Positions 46,271-54,877 are shown, counted from the first letter of the stretch. The stretch is DNA of 64,000 nucleotides from Pelagibius sp. CAU 1746 (GCF_039839785.1 NZ_JBDOQT010000001.1:2728001-2792000), one strand, 5' to 3'. Numbers and translations are program-made. The notes: a model not told the origin generated them from the sequence alone.

Positions 46271-47593
46271 TTATTCGGCGGCGACGGCGCTGCGCACCGA
46301 AGACAGGGCCTGATCGAGGTCGGCCAGGATGTCGTCGATATGCTCCAGGCCGATCGAAAGGCGCACATAGCCCTCCGTTACGCCAGTGGCGAGCTGGTCC
46401 TCCGGCGAGAGCTGCGAATGGGTCGTCGAGGCCGGATGGATCGCCAGGCTGCGTGCGTCGCCGATGTTGGCGACATGGTAGAAGAGCTGCAGGGCATCGA
46501 TAAACTGCCGGCCCGCTTCCAGGCCGCCGGCGAGTTCGAAGCCGACCAGCCCGCCATAGCCGCCGGACAGGTAGGTGTCGGCCCGCCGCCGGTTCTCGCC
46601 GTCCTGCAGGGAGGGGTGGATGACCTTGACCACCTCCGAATGGCCCTGCAGGAACTGGGCGACCGCTGCGGCATTGCGGCTATGCTCGCGGATGCGCAGC
46701 GGCAGCGTCTCCAGGCCCTGCAGGAAGAGGAAGGCGTTGAAGGGGCTGAGTGCGTAACCGAGGTCCCGCTGCAGCGTGACTCGCGCCTTCAGGATGTAGG
46801 CGATGGGCCCCAGCGGCTTCACCGCCTCGGTCCACACCGCGCCGTGATAGCTCGGGTCGGGCTGGTTCAACGAAGGGAAGCGGTCCGCGTGCTTTTCCCA
46901 GTCGAAAGTGCCGCCGTCGACCAGCAGGCCGCCGATGGAGGTTCCATGGCCGCCGATGTATTTGGTCGTCGAATAGACGACGATATGGGCGCCGTGCTTC
47001 AGCGGCTGGCAGATGACCGGCGCTGAAGTGTTGTCGACGATCAATGGCACGCCCAGTTCCTCGCCGATGGCCGCGACCTCGCCGATCGGGAAGACCTGAA
47101 GCTTCGGGTTCGGCAGGGTCTCGGCGTAGTAGGCACGGGTCCGGTCGTCCGTGGCGCGGCGGAAGTTTTCCGGGTCGCTGGGGTCCACGAAGCGGACCTC
47201 GATGCCGAAGGTCTTGAAGGTGTTGGCGAAAAGGTTCCAGGTGCCGCCGTAGAGGTTGGTCGAGCTGACGATGTTGTCGCCCGTAGCGGCGATATTCTGG
47301 ATCGCCATGGCGGTGGCCGCCTGGCCGGAAGAGACCGCCAGGGCCGCCGCGCCGCCTTCGATGGCGGTGACGCGCTGTTCCAGCACGTCGCAGGTCGGAT
47401 TCATAATCCGCGTGTAGATGTTGCCGAGTTCCTTCAGGGCGAAGAGGTTGGCCGCGTGGCCGGTGTCCTGAAACTCGTAGGAGGTGGTCTGGTAAATGGG
47501 TACCGCGACCGATCCGGTGTGGGGGTCGCTGCGGTAGCCCGCGTGCAGGGCGAGGGTTTCCGGATTGGTCGTGGGTTTGGTCGAGTCTGCCAT
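46271..47593 (-). CDS. metY: O-acetylhomoserine sulfhydrylase
   Basis: MetY makes homocysteine from O-acetylhomoserine and sulfide. At 440 residues it has the length of the MetY branch, with ETLALHAGYRSDPHTGSVAVPIYQTTSYEF, YTRIMNPTCDVLEQRVTAIEGG, AVSSGQAATAMAIQNIA, VDNTSAPVICQPLKHGAHIVVYSTTKYIGGHGTSIGG (PLP lysine about 207) and the inserted NPSYHG-type segment. Expression is almost certainly controlled by the SAM-II riboswitch in its leader, so methionine/SAM excess would lower it. Downstream neighbours on the same strand are the cysteine hydrolase and hemB. Confidence 0.93.
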   Translation of the reverse strand: MADSTKPTTNPETLALHAGYRSDPHTGSVAVPIYQTTSYEFQDTGHAANLFALKELGNIYTRIMNPTCDVLEQRVTAIEGGAAALAVSSGQAATAMAIQNIAATGDNIVSSTNLYGGTWNLFANTFKTFGIEVRFVDPSDPENFRRATDDRTRAYYAETLPNPKLQVFPIGEVAAIGEELGVPLIVDNTSAPVICQPLKHGAHIVVYSTTKYIGGHGTSIGGLLVDGGTFDWEKHADRFPSLNQPDPSYHGAVWTEAVKPLGPIAYILKARVTLQRDLGYALSPFNAFLFLQGLETLPLRIREHSRNAAAVAQFLQGHSEVVKVIHPSLQDGENRRRADTYLSGGYGGLVGFELAGGLEAGRQFIDALQLFYHVANIGDARSLAIHPASTTHSQLSPEDQLATGVTEGYVRLSIGLEHIDDILADLDQALSSVRSAVAAE

Positions 47594-47659
47594 GGCATGG
47601 GCCCTTTCAAATTGGACGAGTTGACGTTTCTGTTTCCCCGAGGGGCCCCACCAGGGACT

Positions 47660-47711
47660 GGTTTTTAGCTTTTCTTGACGCGGAGCAAGCTACCCCTCAA
47701 ATCACCGCGGA
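47660..47711 (-). promoter_or_regulatory. SAM-II riboswitch in the metY leader
   Basis: A 52-nt element with the SAM-II layout. On the minus strand, stem P1 pairs CGCGG (near 47705-47709) with CCGCG (about 47680-47684); the loop between holds GGGGTAGCTT, whose AGCTT pairs with AAGCT at 47668-47672 to form the pseudoknot, followed by the conserved GCTAAAAA segment and CC that can pair with the loop GG. Length and conserved bases match the crystallised SAM-II class. It ends 66 nt before the metY ATG. Immediately after it, CCAG-TCC-CTGG can form a hairpin that competes for the last CC of the pseudoknot. Confidence 0.9.
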
Positions 47712-47742
47712 CCCGTTGAACGGTGGGTCAGGCCTGAGCGAC

Positions 47743-47774
47743 AAAAAAACCGCCACGGCGTGCCGGGCGGTTTT
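47743..47774 (-). terminator. Minus-strand intrinsic terminator upstream of the SAM-II leader
   Basis: AAAACCGCC/GGCGGTTTT arms (47746-47754 and 47766-47774) with an inner CGGC/GCCG pair; on the minus strand the stem runs into seven T (47743-47749). On the plus strand only TTTT follows. It lies 32 nt before the riboswitch, so transcripts from further upstream would stop before metY. No annotated minus-strand gene precedes it. Confidence 0.75.
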
Positions 47775-48036
47775 CACCACTCGTTTAGCCGCATTTTTAA
47801 AGCGCCCGCAAGCTGAGAACAAATCGGCGCAAGGCCGCGATCAAAGCGCCGATGGGCCGGTGTTGTCAAGCTTGATCTGGCGGGTGATTAAGGTCTTCCT
47901 TCTGCAATCTAGGGGTGGATTCCGATATTGACCTGAACGCCGTTTTGGTCGACAACTAAGGCGATTTTGAGTACGAAACTATTTCTAGTTATGCTTGAAT
48001 TTCTGCAAGGCGATTTGTACCGGGGATTGGTATTGG
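47775..48036. other. Intergenic region upstream of metY and the PAS gene
   Basis: No gene is recognisable. It should contain the PAS gene promoter (AT-rich stretch 47970-48000 with TACGAAACTATTTCTAGTTATG) and whatever promoter feeds the minus-strand terminator: TTGACA occurs on the minus strand around 47862-47867 without a good -10. On the minus strand a six-codon frame (MRLNEW, 47794-47774) ends exactly at the terminator stem. Confidence 0.4.
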
Positions 48037-48570
48037 ATGTCCCAAACTGGCAATTTGGCCGAGCTCCACGTCTATAGGTATGACGATGGCGCCTTCCGCA
48101 ACGATGCGGGAGGGGCGTTGCAGTCCTTTCCGGAGGTGCTTGCCGATCTCCACGCCTATTGGCGTTCGCGCTGCAAGGGTCTGCCCTTTCCGGCGCGCGC
48201 CGACATCGATCCCGTCGACATCCCCAGCCTGCTCGAGCACTTGATGCTTCTGGACGTGCTGCGCGATCCGCTCGACTTTCGCTATCGCCTTATCGGAGGG
48301 CACATCGTCGAACACTCCCGGCGCAACGTCCAGGGAATGACGGTGCGCGGGCTGATCGCGGAGGGGAGTGAGCAGGCGCAGGCGCTGCAGGAAAAAGCGC
48401 TGATGGTGGGCGAGGCCCTGGCGGATTCCCAGGCGCCGGTGTTCATCGATCTTTCCTATCGTGGCGCCGACGGAAAATCCCGCAAGAGGCTGCAAGGCCT
48501 GATGCTGCCCCTGGGCGAGCCGGGCCAGAGCATCAACATGGTCCTCGGCGGCTTAAGCTACCTGGAGTAG
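48037..48570 (+). CDS. PAS domain protein (PAS_5 family)
   Basis: A 177-residue protein consisting of essentially one PAS_5-type domain. Family features: LADLHAYWRSRCKGLPFPARADIDPVDIPSLLEHLMLLDVLRDPLDFRYRLIGGHIVEHSRRNVQGMTV (about residues 29-96) and LSYRGADGKSRKRLQGLMLPLGEPG near the end. No output domain is attached, so it may be a stand-alone sensor or inhibitor; ligand unknown. Start taken at ATG 48037 (GGGGATT upstream); TTG 47995 is in frame. It precedes valine-catabolic genes by about 100 bp but no link is evident. Confidence 0.82.
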   Translation: MSQTGNLAELHVYRYDDGAFRNDAGGALQSFPEVLADLHAYWRSRCKGLPFPARADIDPVDIPSLLEHLMLLDVLRDPLDFRYRLIGGHIVEHSRRNVQGMTVRGLIAEGSEQAQALQEKALMVGEALADSQAPVFIDLSYRGADGKSRKRLQGLMLPLGEPGQSINMVLGGLSYLE

Positions 48571-48674
48571 GCTGCAAATCGGCGGCCGTGGGCTCATTGA
48601 CAGTTGCATAGGGGCGACTATCATCGCGCCTCGTCGACGCGTCGCCAACCATGAGTCTGTCCGGACACTCCCCC

Positions 48675-49814
48675 ATGAATTTCGAACTGAACGATGAACA
48701 GCGCGCCTTTCAGGACATGGCGCGGCAGTTCGCCGGCGAGGAAATGGCCCCCTATGCCGCGCGGTGGGACGAGGCGGCGGAGTTCCCCGTGGAAACCCTG
48801 CGCAAGGCGGCTTCCTTAGGCCTGGCGGGGATCTATGTGCGCGAGGCGACGGGGGGCAGCGGCCTGACCCGTTTGGACGCGGCGGTGATCTTCGAGGAAC
48901 TTGCTGCCGCCTGCACCTCTACCGCCGCCTATATTTCGATCCACAACATGGTCGCCTGGATGATCGACAGCTTCGGCAGCGATGCCCAGCGGGAGGCCTT
49001 CCTGCCCAGGCTGCTGAACATGGAGCACTTCGCCAGCTACTGCCTCACGGAGCCGGGTGCCGGCTCGGACGCGGCCTCGCTGCAGACCAAGGCGCTGCGC
49101 GATGGCGACGACTACGTATTGAACGGTTCCAAGGCCTTCATCTCCGGCGGCGGCGCGAGCGATGTCTATCTGGTCATGTGCCGCACCGGTGGCCCGGGCG
49201 CGGAGGGCATTTCGGCGCTGATCGTGCCCAAGAGCACGCCGGGCCTCTCCTTCGGCAAGAAGGAGACGAAGCTGGGCTGGAACAGCCAGCCCACCGCGGC
49301 GGTCATCTTCGAAGGCGCGCGTGTGCCGGTGGCCAACCGGTTGGGCGAAGAGGGCGAAGGGTTCAAGTTCGCCATGATGGGCCTGGACGGCGGGCGCGTG
49401 AACATCGCCGCTTGCTCCTTGGGAGGCGCCCGTGCCTGCCTGGAGGCCGCCACGGCGCATCTGCGGGAGCGCAAGCAGTTCGGCAAGCCTCTGGCCAGCT
49501 TTCAGGCCCTGCAGTTCAAGTTGGCCGACATGGCGACGGAACTGGAGGCCGCGCGCCTCATGACCTGGCGCGGGGCGATGGCCATCGATGCCAACGCGCC
49601 CGACAAGACGCAGCGCTGCGCCATGGCCAAGCGCTTCGCCACCGATGTCGGCTTCAAGGTCTGCAACGAGGCGCTGCAGCTTCACGGCGGCTACGGCTAT
49701 ATCCGCGAGTACCCCGTCGAGCGCTACTTCCGTGACGTGCGCGTGCACCAGATCCTGGAAGGCACCAACGAGATCATGCGCGTGATCATCGCCCGCAAGC
49801 TGCTGGCCGAGTGA
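48675..49814 (+). CDS. Acyl-CoA dehydrogenase, probable isobutyryl-CoA dehydrogenase
   Basis: A 379-residue FAD enzyme. [33 protein letters not shown] is the usual opening; [19 protein letters not shown] and [10 protein letters not shown] are the substrate/FAD region, [31 protein letters not shown] the helical part, and the base glutamate is in [18 protein letters not shown]. The next genes encode 3-hydroxyisobutyryl-CoA hydrolase and 3-hydroxyisobutyrate dehydrogenase, which points to isobutyryl-CoA (valine breakdown). Start at ATG 48675; ATG 48651 adds eight residues. Confidence 0.88.
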   Translation: MNFELNDEQRAFQDMARQFAGEEMAPYAARWDEAAEFPVETLRKAASLGLAGIYVREATGGSGLTRLDAAVIFEELAAACTSTAAYISIHNMVAWMIDSFGSDAQREAFLPRLLNMEHFASYCLTEPGAGSDAASLQTKALRDGDDYVLNGSKAFISGGGASDVYLVMCRTGGPGAEGISALIVPKSTPGLSFGKKETKLGWNSQPTAAVIFEGARVPVANRLGEEGEGFKFAMMGLDGGRVNIAACSLGGARACLEAATAHLRERKQFGKPLASFQALQFKLADMATELEAARLMTWRGAMAIDANAPDKTQRCAMAKRFATDVGFKVCNEALQLHGGYGYIREYPVERYFRDVRVHQILEGTNEIMRVIIARKLLAE

Positions 49815-49855
49815 ACGCCCCCTCCATCGGATATTTCATTTTGTGCTGTGAGTGA

Positions 49856-50926
49856 ATGCCCATGAGCGAGGAACAGGAAATCCTGTTTGAAGTGAAACAC
49901 GGCGTCGGATTCATCACCCTGAACCGGCCCAAGGCTCTCAATGCCCTGACGCTGGGAATGATCCGCGAGATGAGCCTGCAGCTGTCCGCCTGGCAGGAGG
50001 ACTCCAGTGTCAAGGCGGTGGCGATCCGGGGGGCGGGAGACCGCGCCTTCTGCGCCGGCGGCGACGTGCGCGCCGTTTGGGAGGCGGGCCGCCGGGGAGA
50101 TCCTCTGACCGCGGACTTCTTTCGTGAGGAGTACCGCCTCAACCGTATGATCCATGTCCTCGCCAAGCCCTATGTCGCCCTGATCGACGGGATCACCATG
50201 GGCGGTGGTGTGGGCCTTTCGGTGCATGGCAGCCACAGGGTCGCGGGTGACAGGACCATGGTGGCCATGCCGGAGGTGGGTATCGGTCTGTTCCCCGATG
50301 TCGGCGGCACCTACTTCCTGCCCCGCTTGCCCGGACGCTTGGGGCTTTTCCTCGCGCTCACCGGCTGGCGCCTCAACCCCGCCGACGCTCTCTATTGCGG
50401 CGTGGCGACCGACTATGTGCCCAGCGACCGCCGGGGCGACCTGCTGGCGGCTTTCGCCGAACTGGATTGGAGCTCGGCGCAGCCGGACACGCTGGTCGAC
50501 GGCCTCATCGAGCGCTTCAAGACCGATCCCGGCACCTCGGAACTGGCCGACCATCAGCAGCTCATCGACCACTGCTTCTCCGCCCGCTCGGTGGAATCGA
50601 TCCTGGCGGCCCTCGATGACTCCGGCGACGATTGGGCGGCGAAGGTCGCCGCCATCATCCGCAAGCAGTCGCCGACCAGCCTGAAGGTCACCTTCGCCCA
50701 GCTCGAAAAAGGCGGCGAGCTCGATTTCGATCAGGCGATGATTCAGGAGTATCGCATGAGCCAGGCGTTCATGGCCGGCAAGGATTTCTACGAAGGCATC
50801 CGCGCCTTGCTGGTCGACAAGGATCACCAGCCCAAGTGGGAGCCGGGTCGGCTGTCGGAGGTCCCGGCCGGACTGGTCGAAGATCACTTCCGTCCGCTTG
50901 GGGAACGTGACCTCACTTTCCCCTGA
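49856..50926 (+). CDS. 3-hydroxyisobutyryl-CoA hydrolase
   Basis: A 356-residue crotonase-fold enzyme that releases CoA from 3-hydroxyisobutyryl-CoA in valine breakdown. GVGFITLNRPKALNALTLGMI, AIRGAGDRAFCAGGDVRAVWEAG (oxyanion hole), DGITMGGGVGLSVHGSHRV and MPEVGIGLFPDVGGTYFLPRLPG (catalytic Glu/Asp) match the HIBCH group, as does the length, which exceeds plain enoyl-CoA hydratases. The ATG at 49856 has a second in-frame ATG at 49862. It sits 41 bp after the dehydrogenase gene. Confidence 0.9.
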   Translation: MPMSEEQEILFEVKHGVGFITLNRPKALNALTLGMIREMSLQLSAWQEDSSVKAVAIRGAGDRAFCAGGDVRAVWEAGRRGDPLTADFFREEYRLNRMIHVLAKPYVALIDGITMGGGVGLSVHGSHRVAGDRTMVAMPEVGIGLFPDVGGTYFLPRLPGRLGLFLALTGWRLNPADALYCGVATDYVPSDRRGDLLAAFAELDWSSAQPDTLVDGLIERFKTDPGTSELADHQQLIDHCFSARSVESILAALDDSGDDWAAKVAAIIRKQSPTSLKVTFAQLEKGGELDFDQAMIQEYRMSQAFMAGKDFYEGIRALLVDKDHQPKWEPGRLSEVPAGLVEDHFRPLGERDLTFP

Positions 50927-51029
50927 ATGTCCTCTGGCACCCGGCGTGCCGCTGGCGCAAGATTGACGGCTCCTGGAGGAGCGAACAAGGCCCGGTCAGG
51001 GTCGACTCATTGAACACGGGGAGGAAAGA

Positions 51030-51923
51030 ATGGCGCGCATCGGATTTCTGGGCTTGGGCAACATGGGCCTGCCCATGGCCAAGAATCTGGTTAAGGACGG
51101 GCACGAGGTCGTCGGCTTCGATCTTTCGGAGACGGCCTGTAAGGCGGCCGCCGCGGCGGGCATCACACTGGCCGGGGCGGCGGCGGAGGTCGTTGGGGGT
51201 GCAGAGACGGTGGTGACCATGCTGCCGGCGGGCCAGCATGTGCGCGCGGTCTACCTGGGCGGCGAGGGGCTGCTGGCCAAGGCGGCGAAGGGCACTCTCT
51301 TCATCGACTGCTCCACTATCGACGTGGCGACGTCGCGCGACGTTCACGCGGCCGCGGCTGAGGCCGGGCACGCCATGCTCGACGCGCCGGTCTCCGGCGG
51401 GGTGGCCGGCGCCGAGGCCGGCACCCTGACCTTCATGGTCGGCGGCGCCGAGGACGCCTTCGCCAAGGGCAAGCCGCTGTTCGACATCATGGGGCGCAAC
51501 ATCGTCCACGCCGGCGGAGCGGGCAACGGCCAGGCGGCCAAGATCTGCAACAACATGATCCTCGGCATCTCGATGATCGCCGTTTCCGAAGCATTCAGCC
51601 TGGGTGAGAAGCTGGGGCTGGATCCCAAGACGTTGTTCGACATCAGCTCCAACGCCTCCGGTTCCTGCTGGGCGATGCTCAACCACAACCCGGTCCCGGG
51701 TATCGTCGAGACCTCGGCCGCCAACCGTGACTACCAGCCCGGCTTCGCCGCGGCGATGATGCACAAGGACCTGAAGCTCTCGCAGGCGGCGGCGGATCAT
51801 GTGGGGGCGGCGACCCCGCTGGGTGCCGAGGCGGCGGCGCTCTACACGCTCTTCGTTAACGCGGGCAACGGCGGCCTCGACTATTCGGCCATCATCAAGT
51901 TGATCGGCGGCGCCAAGAGCTGA
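51030..51923 (+). CDS. mmsB: 3-hydroxyisobutyrate dehydrogenase
   Basis: MmsB oxidises 3-hydroxyisobutyrate to methylmalonate semialdehyde with NAD. The 297 residues show IGFLGLGNMGLPMAKNLVKDGHEVVGFDLS (Rossmann motif, 4-33), DAPVSGGVAGAEAGTLTFMVGG, GAGNGQAAKICNNMILGISMI with the catalytic lysine (about residue 171) and YQPGFAAAMMHKDLKLSQAAA. GGGGAGGAAAG precedes the ATG. It ends the valine cluster; the next enzyme (methylmalonate-semialdehyde dehydrogenase, mmsA) is not in the window. Confidence 0.95.
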   Translation: MARIGFLGLGNMGLPMAKNLVKDGHEVVGFDLSETACKAAAAAGITLAGAAAEVVGGAETVVTMLPAGQHVRAVYLGGEGLLAKAAKGTLFIDCSTIDVATSRDVHAAAAEAGHAMLDAPVSGGVAGAEAGTLTFMVGGAEDAFAKGKPLFDIMGRNIVHAGGAGNGQAAKICNNMILGISMIAVSEAFSLGEKLGLDPKTLFDISSNASGSCWAMLNHNPVPGIVETSAANRDYQPGFAAAMMHKDLKLSQAAADHVGAATPLGAEAAALYTLFVNAGNGGLDYSAIIKLIGGAKS

Positions 51924-52064
51924 CCGGTCAGCTTGCGGGCGCCCCGCCGCCCGGAGGTTGATTTCCGGGGCCGCCGGCGCGTCGCGGTCACCGGGAATTC
52001 CCTGTGACATTCATCGGAATCTTGGAAAAATATCAATAGAATCAATTGGATAATTCGAGAACCT

Positions 52065-52081
52065 GTTAAGTAAAGTTTAAC
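52065..52081. promoter_or_regulatory. AT-rich inverted repeat upstream of ldtR-like gene
   Basis: GTTAA and TTAAC arms separated by 7 bp, inside an unusually AT-rich 130-bp stretch (52010-52140) in front of the MarR-type gene. It could be an autoregulatory operator. Promoter elements are likely here, but several weak alternatives prevent a firm assignment. Confidence 0.3.
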
Positions 52082-52146
52082 GGGCTTCCGCGTAGTCTTT
52101 GCAATAAAGCCATCGGTTTTATGAACTGAGAATATGCGAGGGTTCC

Positions 52147-52617
52147 GTGAAGGCTAAGTATCTCGAACTGATCGGGCTGATCGAGCGGCTGCACCGCCAG
52201 TGCCTTGAAGTCATCAAGGCCGATCTCGATCGCCAGGGCATCCGCGACCTGAACAACGTTCAGGCGCTCATCCTGTTCAATATTGGCGAGGAAGAGCTCT
52301 CCATCGGCGAGCTGACCCAGCGCGGTTACTACCTCGGCTCAAACGTCTCCTACAACGTGAAGAAGATGGTCGAGAACGGCTATCTGATCCAGGAGCGTTC
52401 GCCGCACGACCGCCGCTCGTTCCATGTGCGCGCCGCCGACAAGGGCGTTGAGGTCTTCCGCAGCCTCTCCGCGCTCTTCGACCAGCATTCCACCCAGCTC
52501 GGCGACATCCAGATCTCTGAAGAGACGCTGGATTCGGCCAACCACGCGCTGCGCCGTGTGCAGCAGTTCTGGTCGACCCCGGCCAGCATGGCCCGGAACC
52601 TGAGTCCCGCCGCGTAA
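52147..52617 (+). CDS. MarR-family regulator, LdtR-like
   Basis: A 156-residue winged-helix regulator. LIERLHRQCLEVIKADLDRQGIRDLNNVQALILFNIGEEELSIGELTQRGYYLGSNVSYNVKKMVENGYLIQERSPHDRRSFHVR contains the dimer helix, recognition helix (about 60-78) and wing; the sequence closely fits the alphaproteobacterial LdtR type, first described as an activator of an L,D-transpeptidase gene in Liberibacter and linked to envelope stress and motility in rhizobia. No L,D-transpeptidase gene is adjacent. GTG start with AGGG upstream. A strong stem-loop follows. Confidence 0.85.
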   Translation: MKAKYLELIGLIERLHRQCLEVIKADLDRQGIRDLNNVQALILFNIGEEELSIGELTQRGYYLGSNVSYNVKKMVENGYLIQERSPHDRRSFHVRAADKGVEVFRSLSALFDQHSTQLGDIQISEETLDSANHALRRVQQFWSTPASMARNLSPAA

Positions 52618-52690
52618 CTGAGTTTCTCCCGCGCGTCCAACGGGTCTTCCGGACGCGTTTCCAGCACGCATCCCTCGCACCTTAGCGATC

Positions 52691-52715
52691 GCCCCGGCCA
52701 CTTGGCCGGGGCTTT
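52691..52715. terminator. Terminator-like stem-loop after ldtR-like gene
   Basis: Perfect 9-bp stem GCCCCGGCC (52691-52699) with GGCCGGGGC (52704-52712), ACTT loop, followed by TTT only. The stem is strong but the T-tract is short. It separates two convergent genes. Confidence 0.55.
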
Positions 52716-52760
52716 CCGCGTTTGTCCGCTGCTCTTTGAGGTGTCGCCCAGGCGTCGGCC

Positions 52761-53075
52761 CTATTTCGGCGGAGCCATACCCCTGATGTCGCGCCAGTAT
52801 TCTTCGGCGACATCCTCGTCGATCTCGACAGACATCGCGCTTTGCGAATAAAGGCGGTCTTTGCCGTCGCGGCGCGGGCCAGAGATCCAGAACTCCTCAC
52901 CCGTTTCGACGTCGAAGTAGTTCGACTTGAATCCTTGACCATCCAGGCTCTGGAAGGCTCGGTCGCCGTAATAAATCGATTTGCCGGTCTTCGAGAATGT
53001 GACACGCCCAATCCGCGCCGACCCGTTCAGCGACTCGGATTTATTCTCAATGTACATGATCCGTGATTTCGGCAT
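52761..53075 (-). CDS. Small conserved protein of unknown function
   Basis: A 104-residue soluble protein: [70 protein letters not shown], with no signal peptide or membrane segment and a mixed beta character. Related small proteins occur in other proteobacteria and are sometimes mislabelled as 1-deoxyxylulose-5-phosphate synthase, to which it has no resemblance. It starts 15 bp after the glutaryl-CoA dehydrogenase gene on the same strand, so it is probably co-transcribed. The basis for function is nil from sequence alone. Confidence 0.7.
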   Translation of the reverse strand: MPKSRIMYIENKSESLNGSARIGRVTFSKTGKSIYYGDRAFQSLDGQGFKSNYFDVETGEEFWISGPRRDGKDRLYSQSAMSVEIDEDVAEEYWRDIRGMAPPK

Positions 53076-53090
53076 GGGCGGGCGATTGTC

Positions 53091-54314
53091 TTAGAAGAAC
53101 GCTTGGATACCGGTCTGGGCGCGGCCCAGGATCAGGGCGTGGACGTCGTGGGTGCCCTCGTAGGTGTTCACCGCCTCCAGGTTCATGACGTGGCGGATGA
53201 CGTGGTACTCGTCGGCCACGCCGTTGCCGCCGTGCATGTCACGGGCGGTGCGGGCGATGTCCAGGGCCTTGCCGCAGGAGTTGCGCTTACACAGCGAGAT
53301 GGCCTCCGGCGCGCCCTTGCCGGCGTCCAGCAGGCGGCCGAGCTGCAGGCAGGCCTGCAGGCCGATGGTGATTTCCGTCTGCATGTCGGCCAGCTTCTTC
53401 TGGATCAGTTGGTTGGCGGCCAGCGGGCGGCCGAACTGCTTGCGCTCCAGGGTATAGCTGCGCGCCGCGTGCCAGCAGAACTCGGCAGCGCCCAACGCGC
53501 CCCATGAGATGCCGTAGCGTGCCTTGTTGAGGCAGCCGAAGGGACCTTTCAGCCCCTGGACGTTCGGCAGCAGGTTCTCTTCCGGCACGAAGACGTCGTC
53601 CATCACGATTTCGCCGGTGATCGAGGCGCGCAGCGAGAACTTGCCCTCGATCTTGGGGGCGGAAAGGCCTTCCATGCCCTTTTCCAGGATGAAGCCGCGG
53701 ATGGTGTCGCTGTCGTCCTTGGCCCAGACGACGAAGATGTCGGCGATGGGCGAGTTGGTGATCCACATCTTGGCGCCCTTCAGGCGGTAGCCGCCGTCGA
53801 CCTTCTTCGCGCGGGTCTTCATCCCGCCGGGGTCGGAGCCGTGGTCCGGCTCGGTCAGGCCGAAGCAGCCGACCAGCTCGCCGGTGGCCAGGCGCGGCAG
53901 ATACTTCCGGCGCTGGTCCTCGGTGCCGTAGCTGTAGATCGGGTGCATGACCAGGCTGGACTGCACCGACATGGCCGAGCGGTAACCTGAATCGACCCGC
54001 TCCACCTCGCGGGCGATGAGGCCGTAGCAGACGTGGTTGACCCCGGCGCAGCCGTACTCCTCCGGGATGGTCGAGCCCAGGAAGCCCAGGGCGCCCATCT
54101 CGGTGAAGATGGCCCGGTCGAAGATCTCGTGGCGGTTGGCTTCCAGGATCCGCGGCATGAGCTGGTCCTGGCAATAGGCCCGGGCCGCGTCGCGCACCAT
54201 GCGCTCCTCCTCGCTGAGCTGGTCCTCCAGCAACAGCGGATCCTCCCAGGCGAACTTGGCCTTGCCCGGGGCGGGGCTGGCGGGAGTGCTGGTGGCGGCG
54301 GTGGCCTGAGACAT
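53091..54314 (-). CDS. gcdH: Glutaryl-CoA dehydrogenase
   Basis: GcdH oxidises and decarboxylates glutaryl-CoA to crotonyl-CoA in lysine/tryptophan breakdown. The 407-residue protein shows [103 protein letters not shown] and the catalytic glutamate in [24 protein letters not shown], all specific to the GcdH branch. ACAAGGAACG precedes the ATG. The small unknown gene follows 15 bp downstream. Confidence 0.95.
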   Translation of the reverse strand: MSQATAATSTPASPAPGKAKFAWEDPLLLEDQLSEEERMVRDAARAYCQDQLMPRILEANRHEIFDRAIFTEMGALGFLGSTIPEEYGCAGVNHVCYGLIAREVERVDSGYRSAMSVQSSLVMHPIYSYGTEDQRRKYLPRLATGELVGCFGLTEPDHGSDPGGMKTRAKKVDGGYRLKGAKMWITNSPIADIFVVWAKDDSDTIRGFILEKGMEGLSAPKIEGKFSLRASITGEIVMDDVFVPEENLLPNVQGLKGPFGCLNKARYGISWGALGAAEFCWHAARSYTLERKQFGRPLAANQLIQKKLADMQTEITIGLQACLQLGRLLDAGKGAPEAISLCKRNSCGKALDIARTARDMHGGNGVADEYHVIRHVMNLEAVNTYEGTHDVHALILGRAQTGIQAFF

Positions 54315-54362
54315 GGAATTCGTTCCTTGTAAGTGGGCAGCCTCGATGGCGTAGCTGGCCCA

Positions 54363-54391
54363 GATATAGCGCGGATTTCCCGACGCCTAAA
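54363..54391 (-). promoter_or_regulatory. Candidate promoter of gcdH
   Basis: On the minus strand TTTAGG (54391-54386) and TATATC (54368-54363) have a 17-bp spacer; transcription would start about 40 bases before the gcdH ATG. The -10 is good and the -35 weak. Confidence 0.35.
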
Positions 54392-54496
54392 GCGGCGCGG
54401 GCGGCCTATCGGCGGCGGCTGGCCGCTTCTCGTCAAACTATCACCCGGCTGCCCTAATTCGGCAACATTCGGCTGTTAAGGATTTGTTTGCCATAG

Positions 54497-54724
54497 ATGA
54501 TCGAAAATGAAGCCATGCCTCAATCACGCGAAATAATCTTTGAATTCCAGCGGGTCGGCGGATACGTGAAGGTTTCCGCCGTCGACACCCTGACCTCCGC
54601 CGAGGTCAGCATCGTCGGGCCGCCCTCGGCCGGGCAGGTGCAACTGGAGCGTCTGGCCGCCCAGAAGCTGGAATACGTCCTGGCCAAGCGCGCCGCCGGT
54701 CAGCGTGGCGGGATGCTGGTCTAG
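54497..54724 (+). CDS. Small conserved alphaproteobacterial protein (DUF6898-like)
   Basis: A 75-residue protein, REIIFEFQRVGGYVKVSAVDTLTSAEVSIVGPPSAGQVQLERLAAQKLEYVLAKR, with a beta-rich first half and a helical end. It matches a small protein widely conserved in alphaproteobacteria that I recall as DUF6898; the name is from memory and no function is known. The ATG at 54497 is in frame with a second at 54512 that would give MPQSREIIFEF. It is divergent from gcdH. Confidence 0.7.
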   Translation: MIENEAMPQSREIIFEFQRVGGYVKVSAVDTLTSAEVSIVGPPSAGQVQLERLAAQKLEYVLAKRAAGQRGGMLV

Positions 54725-54784
54725 CGCCGGGGCCTCGCTCCCACCGGCGTCTGGCGCCTCTGCGACGTGAACTGACTTGATTCC

Positions 54785-54812
54785 GGCGCCGCGACACCTT
54801 GTGGCGCCTTTT
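54785..54812 (+). terminator. Weak intrinsic terminator before rpiB
   Basis: GGCGCC (54785-54790) pairs with GGCGCC (54803-54808), extended by ACA/TGT around a CCT loop with a three-base bulge, then TTTT. Weak but correctly placed after the 75-residue gene. Confidence 0.35.
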
Positions 54813-54877
54813 CATCAGATTGCGACATATGGTAGGGTCCGCCGGTTTTTCCGAGACAGGCAGGCGTTCCCCCAACT

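Noticed and set aside
47716-47931. 71-codon plus-strand frame upstream of the PAS gene
   Set aside because: It runs through the metY-side terminator hairpin and lacks a ribosome binding site; the terminator explains the sequence better.
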